A stretch of 64,000 nt of DNA, taken from assembly GCA_024500155.1 (NCBI GenBank), contig CM044879.1, positions 5,595,501 through 5,659,500 of the forward strand. Reading direction: 5' to 3'. Position numbers and translations under genes: made by a program. Numbering within the stretch: the first letter of the stretch is position 1; every line of letters starts with the position of its first letter. The notes beneath the pieces are model-generated. The model searched no databases and was not told the DNA's origin. It saw only the letters and a program-made list of their open reading frames with translations. Of the stretch, positions 10,957 to 24,711 are shown piece after piece. Origin of the DNA: Chenopodium formosanum (Eukaryota; Streptophyta; Magnoliopsida; Caryophyllales; Amaranthaceae).

Positions 10957-10958
<2 letters not shown>

Positions 10959-11011
<53 letters not shown>

Positions 11012-11041
11012 AAACTCAGAAAAAAAAAAAAAAAAAAAAAA
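10959..11041 (+). repeat. Poly-A tracts
   Basis: About 51 A (10959-11009), a 10-bp break, then about 22 A. This could be the tail of a retroposed sequence, but no parent is recognised upstream. Confidence 0.7.
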
Positions 11042-11159
11042 CCGAAACCCAAAACCCAAAGAAAACGATATTTGGTGGAGGTTTGTAATGGAAGTTTTCG
11101 ATTTCGTTACCTGAATCACCGTGTTAGATGTGGAGATGACGGACATTGTTTCGCCCTAA

Positions 11160-11405
11160 TCGCACCACCCAGTTTGTTAATCCTCCAATCACCTTGATTG
11201 CACCACCTAGTTTGTTAATCCTCCAATCGTCCTGATCTCTACACCCAATTTTCCAAAATTCTCCAACTGTCTTGATTGTACCACCCAGTTTGCCAATCCT
11301 CACATCCTTTTTATCGCACCACCCAGTTTTCCAATCCTCCAAACGCTTTGATCGTAACATCCTGTCTGTCCATCTTCTAATCACCCTAATCACAATACCC
11401 AGTTT
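11160..11405. repeat. Degenerate 39-bp minisatellite, about 6.5 copies
   Basis: The word CACCACCCAGTTTG or close variants starts at about 11162, 11200, 11239, 11278, 11316, 11354 and 11392. Units follow the pattern CACC-CAGTTTGTTAATCCTCC-AATC-TTGAT. Confidence 0.8.
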
Positions 11406-11894
11406 AAATTTACGAGGTGAATGTATGTATAGTGTTACAAAAGAAACACTTTTGATATTTTTTTTATTCTATTTTTTTTTTTGAAACATTATTCTAATTG
11501 AAACAAAAAAAATAAATAAATAAAATTGACAATATTGAAGACGGTCAATAATAGGCGATGTTGCAAGTTTAATTAATTTTTTTACTCATATCCATGTTCT
11601 TTTGCAAGTTTAAAACACATACTCCTCCTATATTGTTCTTTTTAGATCAATTTTATCTCACAAAAGGATTTCAAGTAGGAAGAACAACAGAAAAAAGGAA
11701 GTAAATACCATAATTGTTTATATAAGTCCCACTGTAGGCTAATTAATCATAACATTTGTAGATTGTAGCATTAATAGGTAGAGGAGCAACTTTGTTTGGG
11801 AGGAAATAAAAACCTCTAAAATAGGCTTGAAGCAAAAGTGCTTCATAAATTCAATTCCGGGAGTACATCACACAAAATAGAATTAAAAATTATT
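11406..11894. other. AT-rich spacer, nothing recognised
   Basis: Contains homopolymer T runs; no gene or repeat unit could be supported. Confidence 0.5.
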
Positions 11895-12380
11895 AGGATT
11901 TTTTGACTTTTACCACCAAAAAAATCAAAAAAATGTTTTTTACCACCAAATAAAAAATTAAAAGTTATTTTTTACCACCTGTCGTCAAAAACCTAACGGA
12001 ATTTTTTAAATTCTTTGATTTTCGTGTCAAACACATGCTCTTTAGGGGTTTTGGGGGGCACTTTGGTTCTATGGAAAGTTTTGAGGTCAGAATTGACAAA
12101 AAATGATCGGAAATGGCATTTCCGATCATTTTTTGTCAATTTTGACCTCAAATTGGACCCATAAGGCCAAAGTGCCCCCCTAAACCCATGAAAAACATAT
12201 TTTGCGCACGAAATTCGAAGGAAATTTTTTTAAGCCGTTAGATTTAACGGTTTTCTTGCCGTTTGGTGGTAAAAAACAATTTTTAGAAATTTTTTTGGTG
12301 GTAAAATAAAAGTTTTAGAAGTTTTGGTGGTAAAAAAACAATTTTTTGATTTTTTTTGGTGGTAAAAGTCAAAATTTCCT
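11895..12380. mobile_element. Fold-back (MULE-like) element with TTTTACCACC arrays
   Basis: The two halves are inverted copies around a centre near 12120, where aaaaaatgatcggaaatg faces its complement. Each arm carries spaced TTTTTACCACCAAA words. Ends read AGGATTTTTTGACTTTTACC and an imperfect complement. A target duplication could not be fixed because the flanks are too AT-rich. It lies just beyond the 3' end of the OSCA gene. Confidence 0.7.
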
Positions 12381-12668
12381 AAAAAATTTCAGCAGGAAAT
12401 TATCAGCTTGAAGCAGATTTTGACATTCATAGACCAGAACAGCTGGAATAATTTACATGCAAGAGACAGTCGGTGCTTTATACATGAACACAAGTGAACG
12501 AGAAGGGAGAAACAACGATAGAGAACCATTAGATCTACCATAATACATTCCCTCCCTAAAAAGTACAAAACAGACCTACTGATGCATTTGCCTGCACAAT
12601 CTGACTACAATGCCGTAATTCTTTGCTATGAACTAAGCTCATTTTACCCATGAGTTTTCTCACACTCT

Positions 12669-15600
12669 TCATAAATCGACATGTTTACTTGGAGAAGTTG
12701 AAGATGACTTGCTCATTTTGCTTGGCACTGGAGTGTTTCTTCTTGACTGGCGTCTAGTAGGAACAAGCTCGGCTTCCATCTCCAGCTTGTTCTGAACTGC
12801 ATCATCTTCATCACCCTCATCTTTGAACACAGGATGGATATAGGCATTCTGAAGGTATGCTTTCAAGTTGAAGCCAGGATCTCTTGCACGTTCTAGAGTA
12901 TCTTTCATCATTGCTTCCTAAAAATTCCAGGAAAATACAGTGTTAATCATTGTACAATAACGAAAGAGTGAAGACTACTGAAGATTGAAATACATCATAG
13001 GAAATTGCCACAGTAAAAAAAATATGTAACTTGAATTACTCTCTTCCTCACCAGGGGTTCCCGCGGGGATGGGGGGAGGATGGAAGGTAAGTGCAAAAGT
13101 ATACAGATGAAGGGGAAGGGCCAAAAGGCGGGGAGGGGGGGCTGTTGGTTGGACACAGATACATCTCTAAGCATCAGACAGCTATTTTATGAAAAGTTCG
13201 CATGGCTTTGGTATTTAATGAAGGGCTAAGTCTCAAGTACCCATACCCATATGCCATGTCATAGTATCAAAATCTGACGCGAATACTTAGGTGAAATAAA
13301 GGGTCGACTCTGCCCATGACCCCGACCTTAAACCAAAAAGTGCCCAATTTAACCATGTCATAAAAACTCTCCTATCCACACCAAAAAGGCAAAAACCCAT
13401 GAGGCCATGACCAACCCTAGCCAGTAGCCATGATACTTGGATGCCCTAGCCCCTAACTTAGACCAAATTATACAACCAACCGCAAATTAGAGGAACTTAA
13501 AACCTTTCTATCAATTCTATTTGTAGCAAAAAGCATTCTTCATTCAAAGTTAGTTGTGTCCATTCAAGGAACATCAATACTTACACCCAGTTCAACTTTT
13601 TGCAGTTAATATGAAGAATATTGTTTGGCAGAGGAATTATAGAAGTAAGGTTGTTTTGAACATTTCAACCTATACTTTATTAAAAGAGAGGGAGTGGAAT
13701 TCAGTAATTTACGCATGTGCCTTCCAGTTTTGTTCTAGCTTGCACAGTTGCACTTATGCAAAGGTAGGTTTCTATGCAGCCAGATGATGCTAATTGATGG
13801 GCTTATCCAAAATCTAATAAGTGTTCAGTAGGAAAACAAGGAATTGTTGAATAACCCGGCTTAACCAGAATCACACCACAACCCCAGATCAAACCCAACT
13901 ACCTAGAAACTATTAAAGAGAAGAAACATCTGCAAGAATCCAGAGTTTCTAAAGCCATTAAAAATATAAAAACATGTTACATGAAGAAGATATGAATTAT
14001 ATACTGGCTTAAATCATCTATGTTAAGCAAAAGTAGCACAATCGATTATTATATTATCATAATTCACTGTTCTCTGACTGACCTGTAGAGGATAAGTCTT
14101 GAATGCTGGCTCAAATCGACCCTTGCAGTACCTATGAAACCATATGGTAAGAATCGGAAGTGCAATGAGAAATGGTGTTGATGAAGCAGCCTTCTTAGTG
14201 CTCAACAATCCCATCAGAAGCAACTGAGAGAAAACCATTGCAGTAATAATTCGTCCATGGACAGCAGGCCAGAAAGCACCAGCACTTTCATACTCCTGGT
14301 TGTAAACGTTTATGATCTGCAATCATGCAACCAAGCACTTAAAATGACACATTAAGGATTTTGTTCTTTTCACCTAAAGGAAACTCTGAACCACACCCAA
14401 TTTGAGCTAGTAACAATTTAAGTACATGACTGAAGGGATAAGCTCACGTCATACCACACATTAAGGATTTTGTTCTTTTCACCTAAAATGTAAGCTTCAG
14501 GAGTGACGAGTTTAAATTTGGGCCAATAAATTCAGATTCAGGCAACAAAAGTTCAATCCACCACAAAAATAAGTAGAGACATGAGTTAACAGGATAAGGG
14601 CTAATAAGCTCATAAAAGGGGTCTTGAGGTTTTTTTAAACAAAAATGAAGCCTTAAAACACAGTGAATCCGACTAAGCTTTCATGAAAAAAATTCCTTGT
14701 AAAAAAAATACATGAATTTGTGTTCACATAATGTAACTGGATAAACAACAATAATAAGATTAATAATAATCACCAACCTGATGTCTGTACACAAGGTAAG
14801 AGAAGCCAAAGAAGACCAAAATGAACGGCAATATAATTGGAGAAACCACAGCATAAACAAAAGCCAACAATATATACAATTGTATCTGAGGCTCCCCAGT
14901 GTCAAACCCTATGCTTCCTGCATCCATTGCTGCCTCCCTGTCCTTCTCAGTCTTCACCAAGAACCAATTCTTCAAGTGGTATATAATCAAAGGTTTTAAT
15001 CTCAGTATCTCACCAGCAACACCAGCCCACCCATCAATCATAATGTAAGTTATGAAAAAAGTTGCTTTCATTGGAATCCCTATACCGACGATCTCAAAGA
15101 TCCTGTTAAGTCAGAGCATCAGATGGAATTTCACATAAGATGAAGATCTAAACTACATCACTAATTTAAAAGAACCTACATAAGCAACCAGTAATATTAT
15201 TGATAGGAAGTTTCAGTAATGAAATTGCCATGTTCAAGGTAATGGGGTCAACTGACCCCATTTAATTCTTGTGCAACTTTGTTACAATCAATTAAAAGAT
15301 AAAAAAACAATTAAATTACCAAACACAAGGAAACAACATGCAAGTTCAATCTACAATATAAATTTAAGGTACACAAATTTATTTGGGCCGATAAATGTAT
15401 ACATGCAACATATATATGTATGATGTATGACAATATATGTGCATTTAATTACGATATTCTGCATTCATCCACAGGATAGCATAGAACAAGTAGGATAAAC
15501 CATAGATTCAGAGTCGCATACTTATTTGGTGGCGATTTAAGGAATGTCTTCAGTTGTTGCATTGCGGTACCAGCTACAACACTAACAAGGAATACATTGA

Positions 15601-18600
15601 CAAAGTTGAACATATAATATCGCGAAGCTGATCTTCTTTCTAGAATTGATAATGCTTCATAGCCTTCAAATTTAGACATCATCATCAATATTGCCGGCAG
15701 GAAGATGAGGAAAAGCTTTAAAACAAGTCCAGGTAGGAAGCCCTGAAGGAATGACTTGATAAATGGCCTGCATGGAGAATAATTCCCTAATCAGTGAGGA
15801 AAGAACGTTTTCAGACAACAACAAAATGCAATCAACATTATTTCTTAATCAGAGATGAAATCAATCACATCGTAAAAATTCATACAAAATCAAAGATGTT
15901 AAACGCTTCATAAATGGTACGGTGGTACATTAACTGTGTGCCTATTTCTATAATACTAAATTTGTTACTTCATCAATTGTATAATAAGATATGAGATGTC
16001 ACAACTATTTTTATTATAAAGAGTTCAAGAGAGAACTACTATGGGAAGGAGAAAGATGTTTGTCGATGCAGAATTCAAACAAAACAAGAAGCTATTCAGT
16101 CTATCAAAGAAACAGTTTTGCCTACCAGGAAATAATTTATAAAGGCAGCAAGAGAAGTACATAAGGTAATAATAAGATAACACACGTACAATGAGCAAGA
16201 GGGTAACTACAGCAATTAGCACCAGGCCAATGTTATCAGGGAATGTTCCTTTTTTTTCTAAGTTATCTTCATTAGTGACTGCATGACTGCATCTATGTCG
16301 AACTGGTTAAATTAGAAAATTGTTATCTTTTGAATAAGAGATCATCTCTTTCTTTCAATATGGTTTAAATCAATTTAACATATTCACAGAACGTAATTAA
16401 TTTACAGGCTAAGCAGACTTACCGCTCTACAATAAAATTTAGAAATGGAGCATATTTCTGAATTCCCTCAATGCTTGCCAGTGATTGTACTAAGGCAATT
16501 GGGATCATGAAGAAAAATGTCAGAAAGAAAAATGCAACAGACATTATCAGCCTTCGGATGCTGAGATGAACGTATGGAATAGCTAAGTTGGGCCAATAGA
16601 CATCACGTGGCTCTGGGGCCCATCCAGTCAACCAAATCGTTGGATTTCTGGTTTGATGAGTCTGTGCACATACAGCCGCACCCCATCGAGTCTTAAAGGA
16701 AACAAAAGCAGCAGGCATGATAGACTTTGCATCGTGTTCAACTCTCTCTCTTTCTTCAGCAATCTGGCATGAAGAGATTCAATCAAAACAAGTGAACTCT
16801 ATGAAAATACGCGAAAAATTAGGGCCCAGATATAAAATTTTAAACAAACTTATATTAACTTATGCTGCAAGAAAACATGGACAAGCACCAGCGTAAATGT
16901 ATCAATTAAAACTGCCAGATATAAAATGGCAAAGGCAATTAAGCAAAGGAGGAGAAAGACAGAATTAGGAAGAGAGAAAACAAAGGAGATTTAAAGAAGA
17001 GGGAGACTCATGCCATGGAAAGGCTGACTGAAAAACTAGTGATCTAGCCCATCCAGAAGCTTGGTGAAATCAGCCACTGGCAGTAGATTTACACTAATCG
17101 ATTTGCAGCTCCTTTGACTACTTTCTAAAGGGAAGACCGTCCCCTGACTTACTGAGACGTTCCCAAGCCATTAATGACCCTCCCCCCCCCCCCCCCCCCA
17201 ATACTAGGAAACATATCAGGTACAGGAAGGAAGCACTTATTGACTTCATTGGATTCCAAAAGCATATTTTCAGCACAAAATTTCTTTGCTCGATACACAA
17301 TTCTCTTCTCACATATAATATCTATACTAATATATTAAAAGGCGTTACTAAGAACGTCTCTGTGCCACGTAGAGCACACCACGTCACCTACTTTGTTTCT
17401 CATTATGCCACATCATCACTACTCAACCAGCTAGAATATTGCTTTATATAAAAAAAATGATGATAACGGGATTCGAACACCCAACCTTTTATAAGAAAGA
17501 TAGTTACTTAACCATCTAAGCCAATCATAAGCTATGTTATAAACATGAAAATAAATGTATATAATTGATAATCACAAGGTCTAATTAAAGTAGTAACCGG
17601 TGCAACGCCCGGGCTACTCACTAGTTTTCTCATCAAAAGCAGTGTGGATAGATTATAGCATGATACAACTACAATGTTCCAGCTCATGTGCTTCGTTAGT
17701 GTGATAGCAATAACTACTAACCTTAATTAAGATAATTTCTTATTGTAAAAAATGAAGAGCTTGAAATTATAAATCATATTTGCTTTATACTACAGTTCTA
17801 GTCTCTTGTACTCCGTATAGATTTATTCAAATGTACATATTAGACAAACAAAAGAACCACAAAAGCTAAAAAAAAGGAACTCACTTCTTTATTTAGTCTC
17901 TCGATTTCAGCTTTATTATAATCAATGGCATCAACTTTTTGTCCAAATAGGCCAAGAAATCCAGTCTGCAACATCAAGAAAAGAATTTGCATCAGATGCT
18001 AATGTGTGTTAAACAAACCCTTGCATGGCTGCATATTGCAGTAATAATACCTTCGTCATGGGCCGTTGATCTGGCTTTCTAGAAAACTTTAGTTCGTAGT
18101 AATCCAGCCAATTTTGCTTCTTTTTCCTCTGTTCAACTAAATCTGACAGCTTATTTGCATTATGCACCACCTGAATTGCGAAATCAACCCCTCATGAGCC
18201 TTTACACTTAACGTTCATAGATTCAATAAATAAAAGGGAGCAAGAAACTGAAGAAGCCTGACCTGATGCGTGAGATAATGATCAGGGTGATTGACCAAAA
18301 AAAAGTGCTCCACGAGCTCACTAATTGATTCATCAGCATCTGGGGGAATATTTCGTACAAGGACCTGGAAATAAATCAATCAATATATTATCAAAGAAAA
18401 GGAAGGTTAATGGAGATGAATGGTCATAGATGGTTCAAGTTACAAAATCAGATGCATGTATTATGCTTGAATGTTCACGAGTCAGCACAACACTAATTGT
18501 AAGTCATTTATATCACTTCTACGAGTTCTACCTGCACTAGTTCAATGAATCACAGTTACACAAAAATTCAGTTTACAACTACAGTGACTATCAAATATTC

Positions 18601-20907
18601 AAATGTTCCTAAAGAATATCTTATACTTCTTGTTTATTAGGGAAGAAGACCAGTAGTCAATGACTATTTCTCAGTCAAACTTATATATAAAGAGAAGTCT
18701 CACTGCAACTGAAGGAATCAGGACATGAGGAGGTGTGATGAACATAAAGTTAAGAGCTAAAAACTGAATCACAAGAGACTGAAGATGCTATATATTGCTA
18801 ATTCGCTATACATGCTAGTCTGATCCTTTAACATCATTTACATGGTACAAATCTACATAGTCCACATCATGATGCACAGTCAAAAAGGCCAACAGCTAGA
18901 AATTTCATCTAGACAAAAGACGATCATACCGTAAACTGATCAGGACGACGTCTTTCTGCTGCCATAAACTGCAGTCTCATAGCTGTAACCTTTGCATACT
19001 CCTTATACAGAACATAGCATGACCAAAATGTAATAGCATATTCCACCACTAAGTGAGCCCAAAACCTGCAATTTAAAAACAACAAACAGGTGAGCAAAGA
19101 CAGTCTATGAATGTAAGCCACGATTAAAAAAATTAAAAATTAATTATAGCTCCATTACACAACTAGCACTTCAAAAGCCCTTGTATTGCCTATCTAAGGT
19201 TTTATTATGATACACCACTACTTTGATCAAGCATTGTATTCTATCCAAAATAATTCTGCATACATCTCAACCTCAACAAATCTGCCAGCAATGAACCCCA
19301 TAATGTGTGTTGTTATGGTCTTGATTTAGCAGATGATAGACATTTAACCCCCTAACACCAACGGTCAATGGCTTATTTGAATATAGCACCCACTATCTTA
19401 CCCCTTTTTTTTTGTTTAACTTGCATTCCATTTAAGTCTTTTTTTTTTACTTACCCCTCATACCCCAAAGTATTTACACCTTTCCACTCACTCTCTCTTA
19501 CTTTATCTAACTTTTCTTACACTTGCCCACCTTATTACTCCGTCGCTCATACTTTATCAGTTTATCCACCATCTTTTTCCAGCTACAACCCCTTTCAATA
19601 TTTCTTTATCTAAATACCTCAGCTCTTAGTAGAACCCATAATAGTCAAAGAGGAAGTTTATTTGGGAGCAAAAGAATAAAATAACAGGTTGGACAGCATA
19701 ACCAAAGTAATATGAAGTATAAAAAAATCTCAAGGAGATAAAACCCAGACTTAAAAGAGGTCCAAACCTTGGAGATTCAAGCGGTATATTTGAAATTGAC
19801 AGCTTATCAATGCCGTTGAAGACTGCCTTGGATACTTGTAATGCATCATTTGTAAAATTGACTGGAAATAAAACCAACATTGAAAACACCGCAACAGGGA
19901 CAAAAATCTTAAGTCTGCAAAAAAAGAAAGGCATCAAAATTAATAATACTATAATAGTAATCAAAACAGATGCATGTCTACAGACAAAAGCAGCATGATT
20001 AATTCTTCTAATATGTTTTTCTCAGCACTTGAACAAAATTTTCTCCAGTACTGCTTTCTCAAATAAATGAGCAGAAGATGCTGAACATCCACAGTTACAT
20101 CCTTACATTTCCCGACTCAAACCTTGACATGCAATATCCTAGATAACTTCACCCACTGCTTTCCCTACTATCATCTCAAACGTATGAATAAAACCATCAT
20201 TCTTAGGATATGTGCCTCTCAGAAATTGGTTTTATCGGTCACTTTAAATTATTTTGACTTCAAGAAATTTACATCACTGAAGAAAACTTCAAAGTTCAAC
20301 CCCATCTAAACATTCTTATTTAACTAAAATGCATGACAGAAAGAAAACATTATGGTTATCATAAGAGCAGCCATGTCGATGCCATCTTATACAACCTCCT
20401 ATCTAAGTTATTAAAAATTCTTGTTAAGAAAGCAAATCAAACCTTATGTTAAAAACTTCAATAGCTAATAAATAAATCTGAGTGATCTCATGCATCTAAG
20501 ACAAACCAAGACTTTTGAGTACATTGCTACAACAAACAACAGAATTCAAAGATGGTGCACCAAGGAAGCACTAATCTACAAGTGGCCGCATACCCAATCA
20601 TATATATCCGCAAGTAAACCACTGAATCCAATCCAGCATGCTCAATGAGCTCTGATTCAGGCATTTTGATAGCATCTGGCATCCAATTTAAGAATTTCAA
20701 GTAGGACTTGAAGTCCACATTGACAAATTTGCTCACAAAAGCTCCTGTGTGAAGCGGGCTGTTTCTTAACCCCCTCAGATACCATTTTGGAAAGTAAACT
20801 CTATCGTTGAAAGGTTGAATCCTCAGAAGTGCAAACGCCAACAAGAAGATAAATGCACTTAAAAGATTAAAGCCAGCAGAAAGCGCTATATCAGAGACGG
20901 AAGCCAT
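12669..20907 (-). CDS. OSCA1: OSCA1-type hyperosmolality-gated, mechanosensitive calcium-permeable channel
   Basis: Eleven coding exons join in frame: 20594-20907, 19768-19914, 18930-19065, 18263-18364, 18051-18170, 17885-17965, 16423-16763, 15522-15767, 14778-15102, 14083-14316 and 12669-12917. They give 764 aa, the usual length for OSCA1 clade proteins. Family hallmarks appear in order: N-terminal LRIQPFNDRVYFPKWYLRGL, then FLNWMPDAIKMPESELIEHA, the cytosolic RRPDQFTVLVRNIPPDADES loop, VSFKTRWGAAVCAQT, WAPEPRDVYWPNLAIPY, the SKFEGYEALSILERRSASRY pore-side helix, PMKATFFITYIMIDGWAG and the C-terminal RRQSRRNTP tail. OSCA proteins are dimeric plasma-membrane channels with 11 membrane helices that open on membrane tension or osmotic stress. 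A 5' untranslated exon probably lies at 21813-21960, with a GTAAGT donor at 21807-21812. Intron 6 carries a Helitron and a C-run. Confidence 0.95.
14348..14487. repeat. 31-bp direct repeat in OSCA intron 9
   Basis: CACATTAAGGATTTTGTTCT and the next 11 bp occur at 14348-14378 and again at 14457-14487. Origin unknown. Confidence 0.7.
17321..17624 (+). mobile_element. Short non-autonomous Helitron in OSCA intron 6
   Basis: It starts TCTATACTAATATATTAAAA and ends GCCCGGGCTACTCACTAG, with the short GC-rich hairpin region (CCGG...CCCGGG) just before the 3' CTAG. It is inserted between A (17320) and T (17625) without duplication. These are the canonical plant Helitron features. At 304 bp it has no Rep/helicase. 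Confidence 0.9.
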
Positions 20908-21806
20908 CTTATTTCTCCAGAAGTTCGGTGCCTCCTAATAAACTTCCTCTATGTATGTAATCAGGAAATGTAACCCACAATGATTATATCTACATCAACA
21001 AAATATCACTGAATAATGTTAATACTTGAACAAAATTACAGTAAAGATATGCAACATTGGGTTCAAGCAAAAACCACAATGATTATTATATCAGAACACC
21101 ACATAATCTATATGCAATATTGCCTCAAACGAAACCTCATTCGGACATATTGGAATTTCGGAGCATAATCGAGTTAATCTACCTAGTTTGCAATAACCAA
21201 TGATCTATATGATTAAGAGAAGAGTCTATAACATATAATGCATCTTCAAAATATAGGCCAATTTGCATTACCTATGATTTCCCATATATCAACAATAAGT
21301 TTTTACAGGTTTATGAATTGATTCAATATGCATTATTTCACATGAAAGTGAATTATATCCTAAAAAAGCAGCTTCAACAACTAAAAACCAAAGACATTAA
21401 TGTTAATTAGAAACAAAATATGTAATGATTCATAAATCAAACCTTTCAACAATAAATTTCCAGAATAACTAATACCCACAATAATAAGCTCATATTCCAA
21501 AAACATAATTCAAAGGATTCACTGAATAACTGGTCAAAATTAAGAACTGCCATATCTACACAATTTCTGCACATTTCAAGTAAAAAGTTAAAATTAAAAA
21601 CCCAAAATTGCTGCCATCACATGAAGAAATCATTCATAATTCCACGGAAAAATTCTAACTTTCAACAGAAAAACATAAATTAAAACTTCATTTCAAACTT
21701 CCATCTTTCTCACACAAAACACAATAATTCCAAATACAGGTAAAAAAACAGCATATTCACAACAATATTTAAACAAAAAAAAAAAAAAAAATTGATATTA
21801 AAATGA

Positions 21807-21960
21807 ACTTACTTGTGGGTGAATTTCCCCTGTAAAATTGACCTCAAAATCTTTAAATAAAAAACAAAGAAATTCCCAGAAAATGAAAGATTTATTAAAG
21901 AGTAAGGAAGACAAAGATAGAAGCTTTGTTGAGAAGGGTATGTTTTGATTGCTTTAAATG
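21807..21960 (-). other. Probable 5' untranslated first exon of the OSCA gene
   Basis: On the minus strand a sequence rich in CTTTCATT/TTTATT words ends in a consensus donor, GTAAGT (aacttac on the plus strand, ending at 21812). A matching AG acceptor lies about 20 bp above the ATG. The upper boundary is a guess. Confidence 0.45.
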
Positions 21961-22366
21961 CTCAATCAAAGAAAAGAAAATTATTCCCCCTCTTCTAAAA
22001 GCAAAACTCCCACTTTTTATTATTATTATTATTAAGATTTTGAGTTATTAATTAAAATTAATTGGGTATAATTTCTAACTAATAAATAAAACTCCTCCCT
22101 CTTTCACACAGGAAGAGTGTGACAGATTTGAGGGAGGAGAGAGAAAATTGATGATGGGAGATGAAACGGAAGTTGCAGAAAAATGAAAAATGAAAAAAAT
22201 AATTCATAACTCCTGATTTTTTATGGGGGAAATTGTATCGTATAACTGTATAAGTTTACAAATAATGTCAATTAATCAAGTATTTACTACTTAATTAATA
22301 CTACGTGATTAATTATTTCCTTTTTACAACTAATGTACAGAAGGAAGGTGACAAAATATAATAATC

Positions 22367-22947
22367 GAGCGATTTCCCTTAATAATGTTAAAACAAAAAC
22401 AATTTCCCACTATACACCTATTTGAAAACAAATTCCCAAAATACCGTCCACGTAGGATCGGTATTTTGGTTTGGCTTAAAACCGCTAATGTTGTTAACGG
22501 TTTTATGTTAAAACCGCTAGCAACATTAGCGGTTTTGTTTTATTTTTTTAGAAAAAGCAAAGAGACCCGTTATTAATGAAATTAGGTCTCTTTGAACTTA
22601 ACAGTAATAGTGGGCGCTCTCTTTCCTGTTGTTGGCTGGTATCATCAAAGAGACCTCCTTTTTTATTGACAGGTCTCTTTGCCTCCTTACTTATTTTTAT
22701 TTTTAAAAAGGTTAAGGAAGAAAAGAGACCTGTTTATTGAAATAGGCGGTCTCTTTTCTGAAACCGCTAATAACAGTGGCGATTTTAAAGCTATAACCGC
22801 TATTGTCATTAGCGGTTTTAAGGTGAAAAAAAAAAAAAAATTACACCTAATACCGATCCTACATGGACGGTATCTAGGGAATTAGTTTCCAAAACGACGC
22901 ACAAAAGGAATTTATTTTTATTCTAGCATTATTGTGGGAAATTGCTC
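22367..22947. mobile_element. MULE-like element made of nested inverted repeats
   Basis: Ends GAGCGATTTCCC and GGGAAATTGCTC are flanked by a perfect 10-bp duplication, tataataatc (22357-22366, 22948-22957). Inside, ATACCGTCCACGTAGGATCGGTATT faces its complement near 22850. AACCGCTAAT...ATTAGCGGTT and AGAGACC...GGTCTCTT form further stems. Confidence 0.85.
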
Positions 22948-22957
22948 TATAATAATC

Positions 22958-24700
22958 CCTCCATTTTATATTAGTTGTCCACCTGTCCTAATTGAGCTTG
23001 TTTTCAATTACTTTGGTACATGATGGTAAAACAAAAGGTGAATTTAATAAATTGTCAAGGTTTTTTTTTTCGGTTTTTTATTTAAAGGGTCGTAAGGACA
23101 AGTGATGATCATAATCGACCTTAAGAGTTAGGATGGATCTCTTGGAACTGAAAGCAAGTATTTTTACCATAAGCTTTTGATTAAATTTACATAGTTTTCT
23201 TTTAAGTATAGTTTCTTTAGAGTGCTTTATACATGCAGGTATCGAGTGATAAAAATGCACCTTAATGTCCATAGATGTTAAGTTTGAGAATTGCATACTT
23301 CATATGCATCATATGGATGAATATGTTTTTTTTTTCTAATTACATTTGTAATACAACGAACGTAAAAGGATTGGAACTGCGACAATTTGTATAATTACCT
23401 CAAAAGGTAAATATACATTTATTTGTGTCATTTTCACTATGGTAATGCATTAGTTGTGCGGAGTTAAAGACAATATTAATTAATAAAGATCAGATATGCA
23501 TTATAAACCCTAATAAAGAAATTATATCTAAGAAATTAGTTAAAAAGAGGAGGGACAATTCAATTTCATTACTATGTTATGTAGCTTTTTTTTTTCTTAA
23601 CAAAAGTCAAATCAATGTTGATTTCTTTTGAGCATTACACTAGTTATCATTAGCTCAAACACAAATTACTAGAGGTGATAAAAAAAAATTCGAGCCGGGT
23701 CTGACCTTAACATCATAACTCATGTCCAAACCCACCTAAAAGTGGTGCGTTTTTTAAATCTAAACAGGTTTGTTGGACTTTTTCGTGCCTGATTCGGACT
23801 TTTAAGTTTTAACTAAAATTGTGTATTTAGGCTTAGCTTGTCCAAACCAACCCCCCCCCCCCCCCCCCCCTCCAATTTTCAAGTCGGATCAGTATAGGCC
23901 ATATTTTTGTGTGTTTGTTCTTAGCAAATCTTGAACCTTTATACACTAGTTTTAACTTTATGCTAAATCAACCTGAATATATTTTAAATTTTTGAGCATA
24001 CTATTTAGTTATATGAATTTGGCTATTTTGCTAGATTTCATACCGGCATGATAATCAAAACACTTAAACCATGATAGTGATCCATGCATAATCTTATACA
24101 AGTGTACAACCCCCTTTATTCACTCGATAGGCATTGAGGGTCGCCCATAGGTGCCACATTTTTCGATCTTCTTGTATACTACTAAAATATCCCCTTATTA
24201 CATCCCAACTTAAAGATATATACCATTTGCTCTATATAAACACTCTTGAATTATACTGTAATTTGTCTTTATCGGACATTACTAGATTTTTCATCAAATC
24301 GGATTTTACCAGACAAACCTCAAAGATAGCTGATATACTAACTATGCAAGTTTCAATCAAACTAGAGAGACATACTAAACACAAGTTTCTTAATCCATAC
24401 TCAAAACAGTTTTCATTTTAGTATTTTATATATATAAGCACATCATATGGACTATGTTTTGGAAATTGCTATAAATAAGGTGAAATGAAAATAATGTCAA
24501 TCAAGTCATTTACCACCATATATCATACCAAAAACTAAATCTTTGATAGAATTATAGAAATATCTAAAATAATTACTAGTTGAGTTGTTGAGCTACATAC
24601 ATAATCTACGTCAAGCTACATACAAAACAATAATGTATGACCTTTTGTTGTCAAAAAAGTGAGTTGTGCTCTGTACAAGTTAATCAATGAAAACGCTCAC
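22958..24700. other. Intergenic, no gene seen
   Basis: AT-rich DNA with short random ORFs and a C-run at about 23851-23870. No exon chain or repeat with clear ends was found. Confidence 0.5.
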
Positions 24701-24711
24701 TCCAAAAAGCT

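Noticed and set aside
10943..11197. Poly-Lys or poly-Phe frames over the A-runs
   Set aside because: Pure homopolymer translation, not a gene.
13554..13787. Plus-strand frame inside OSCA intron 10
   Set aside because: No homology, antisense within an intron.
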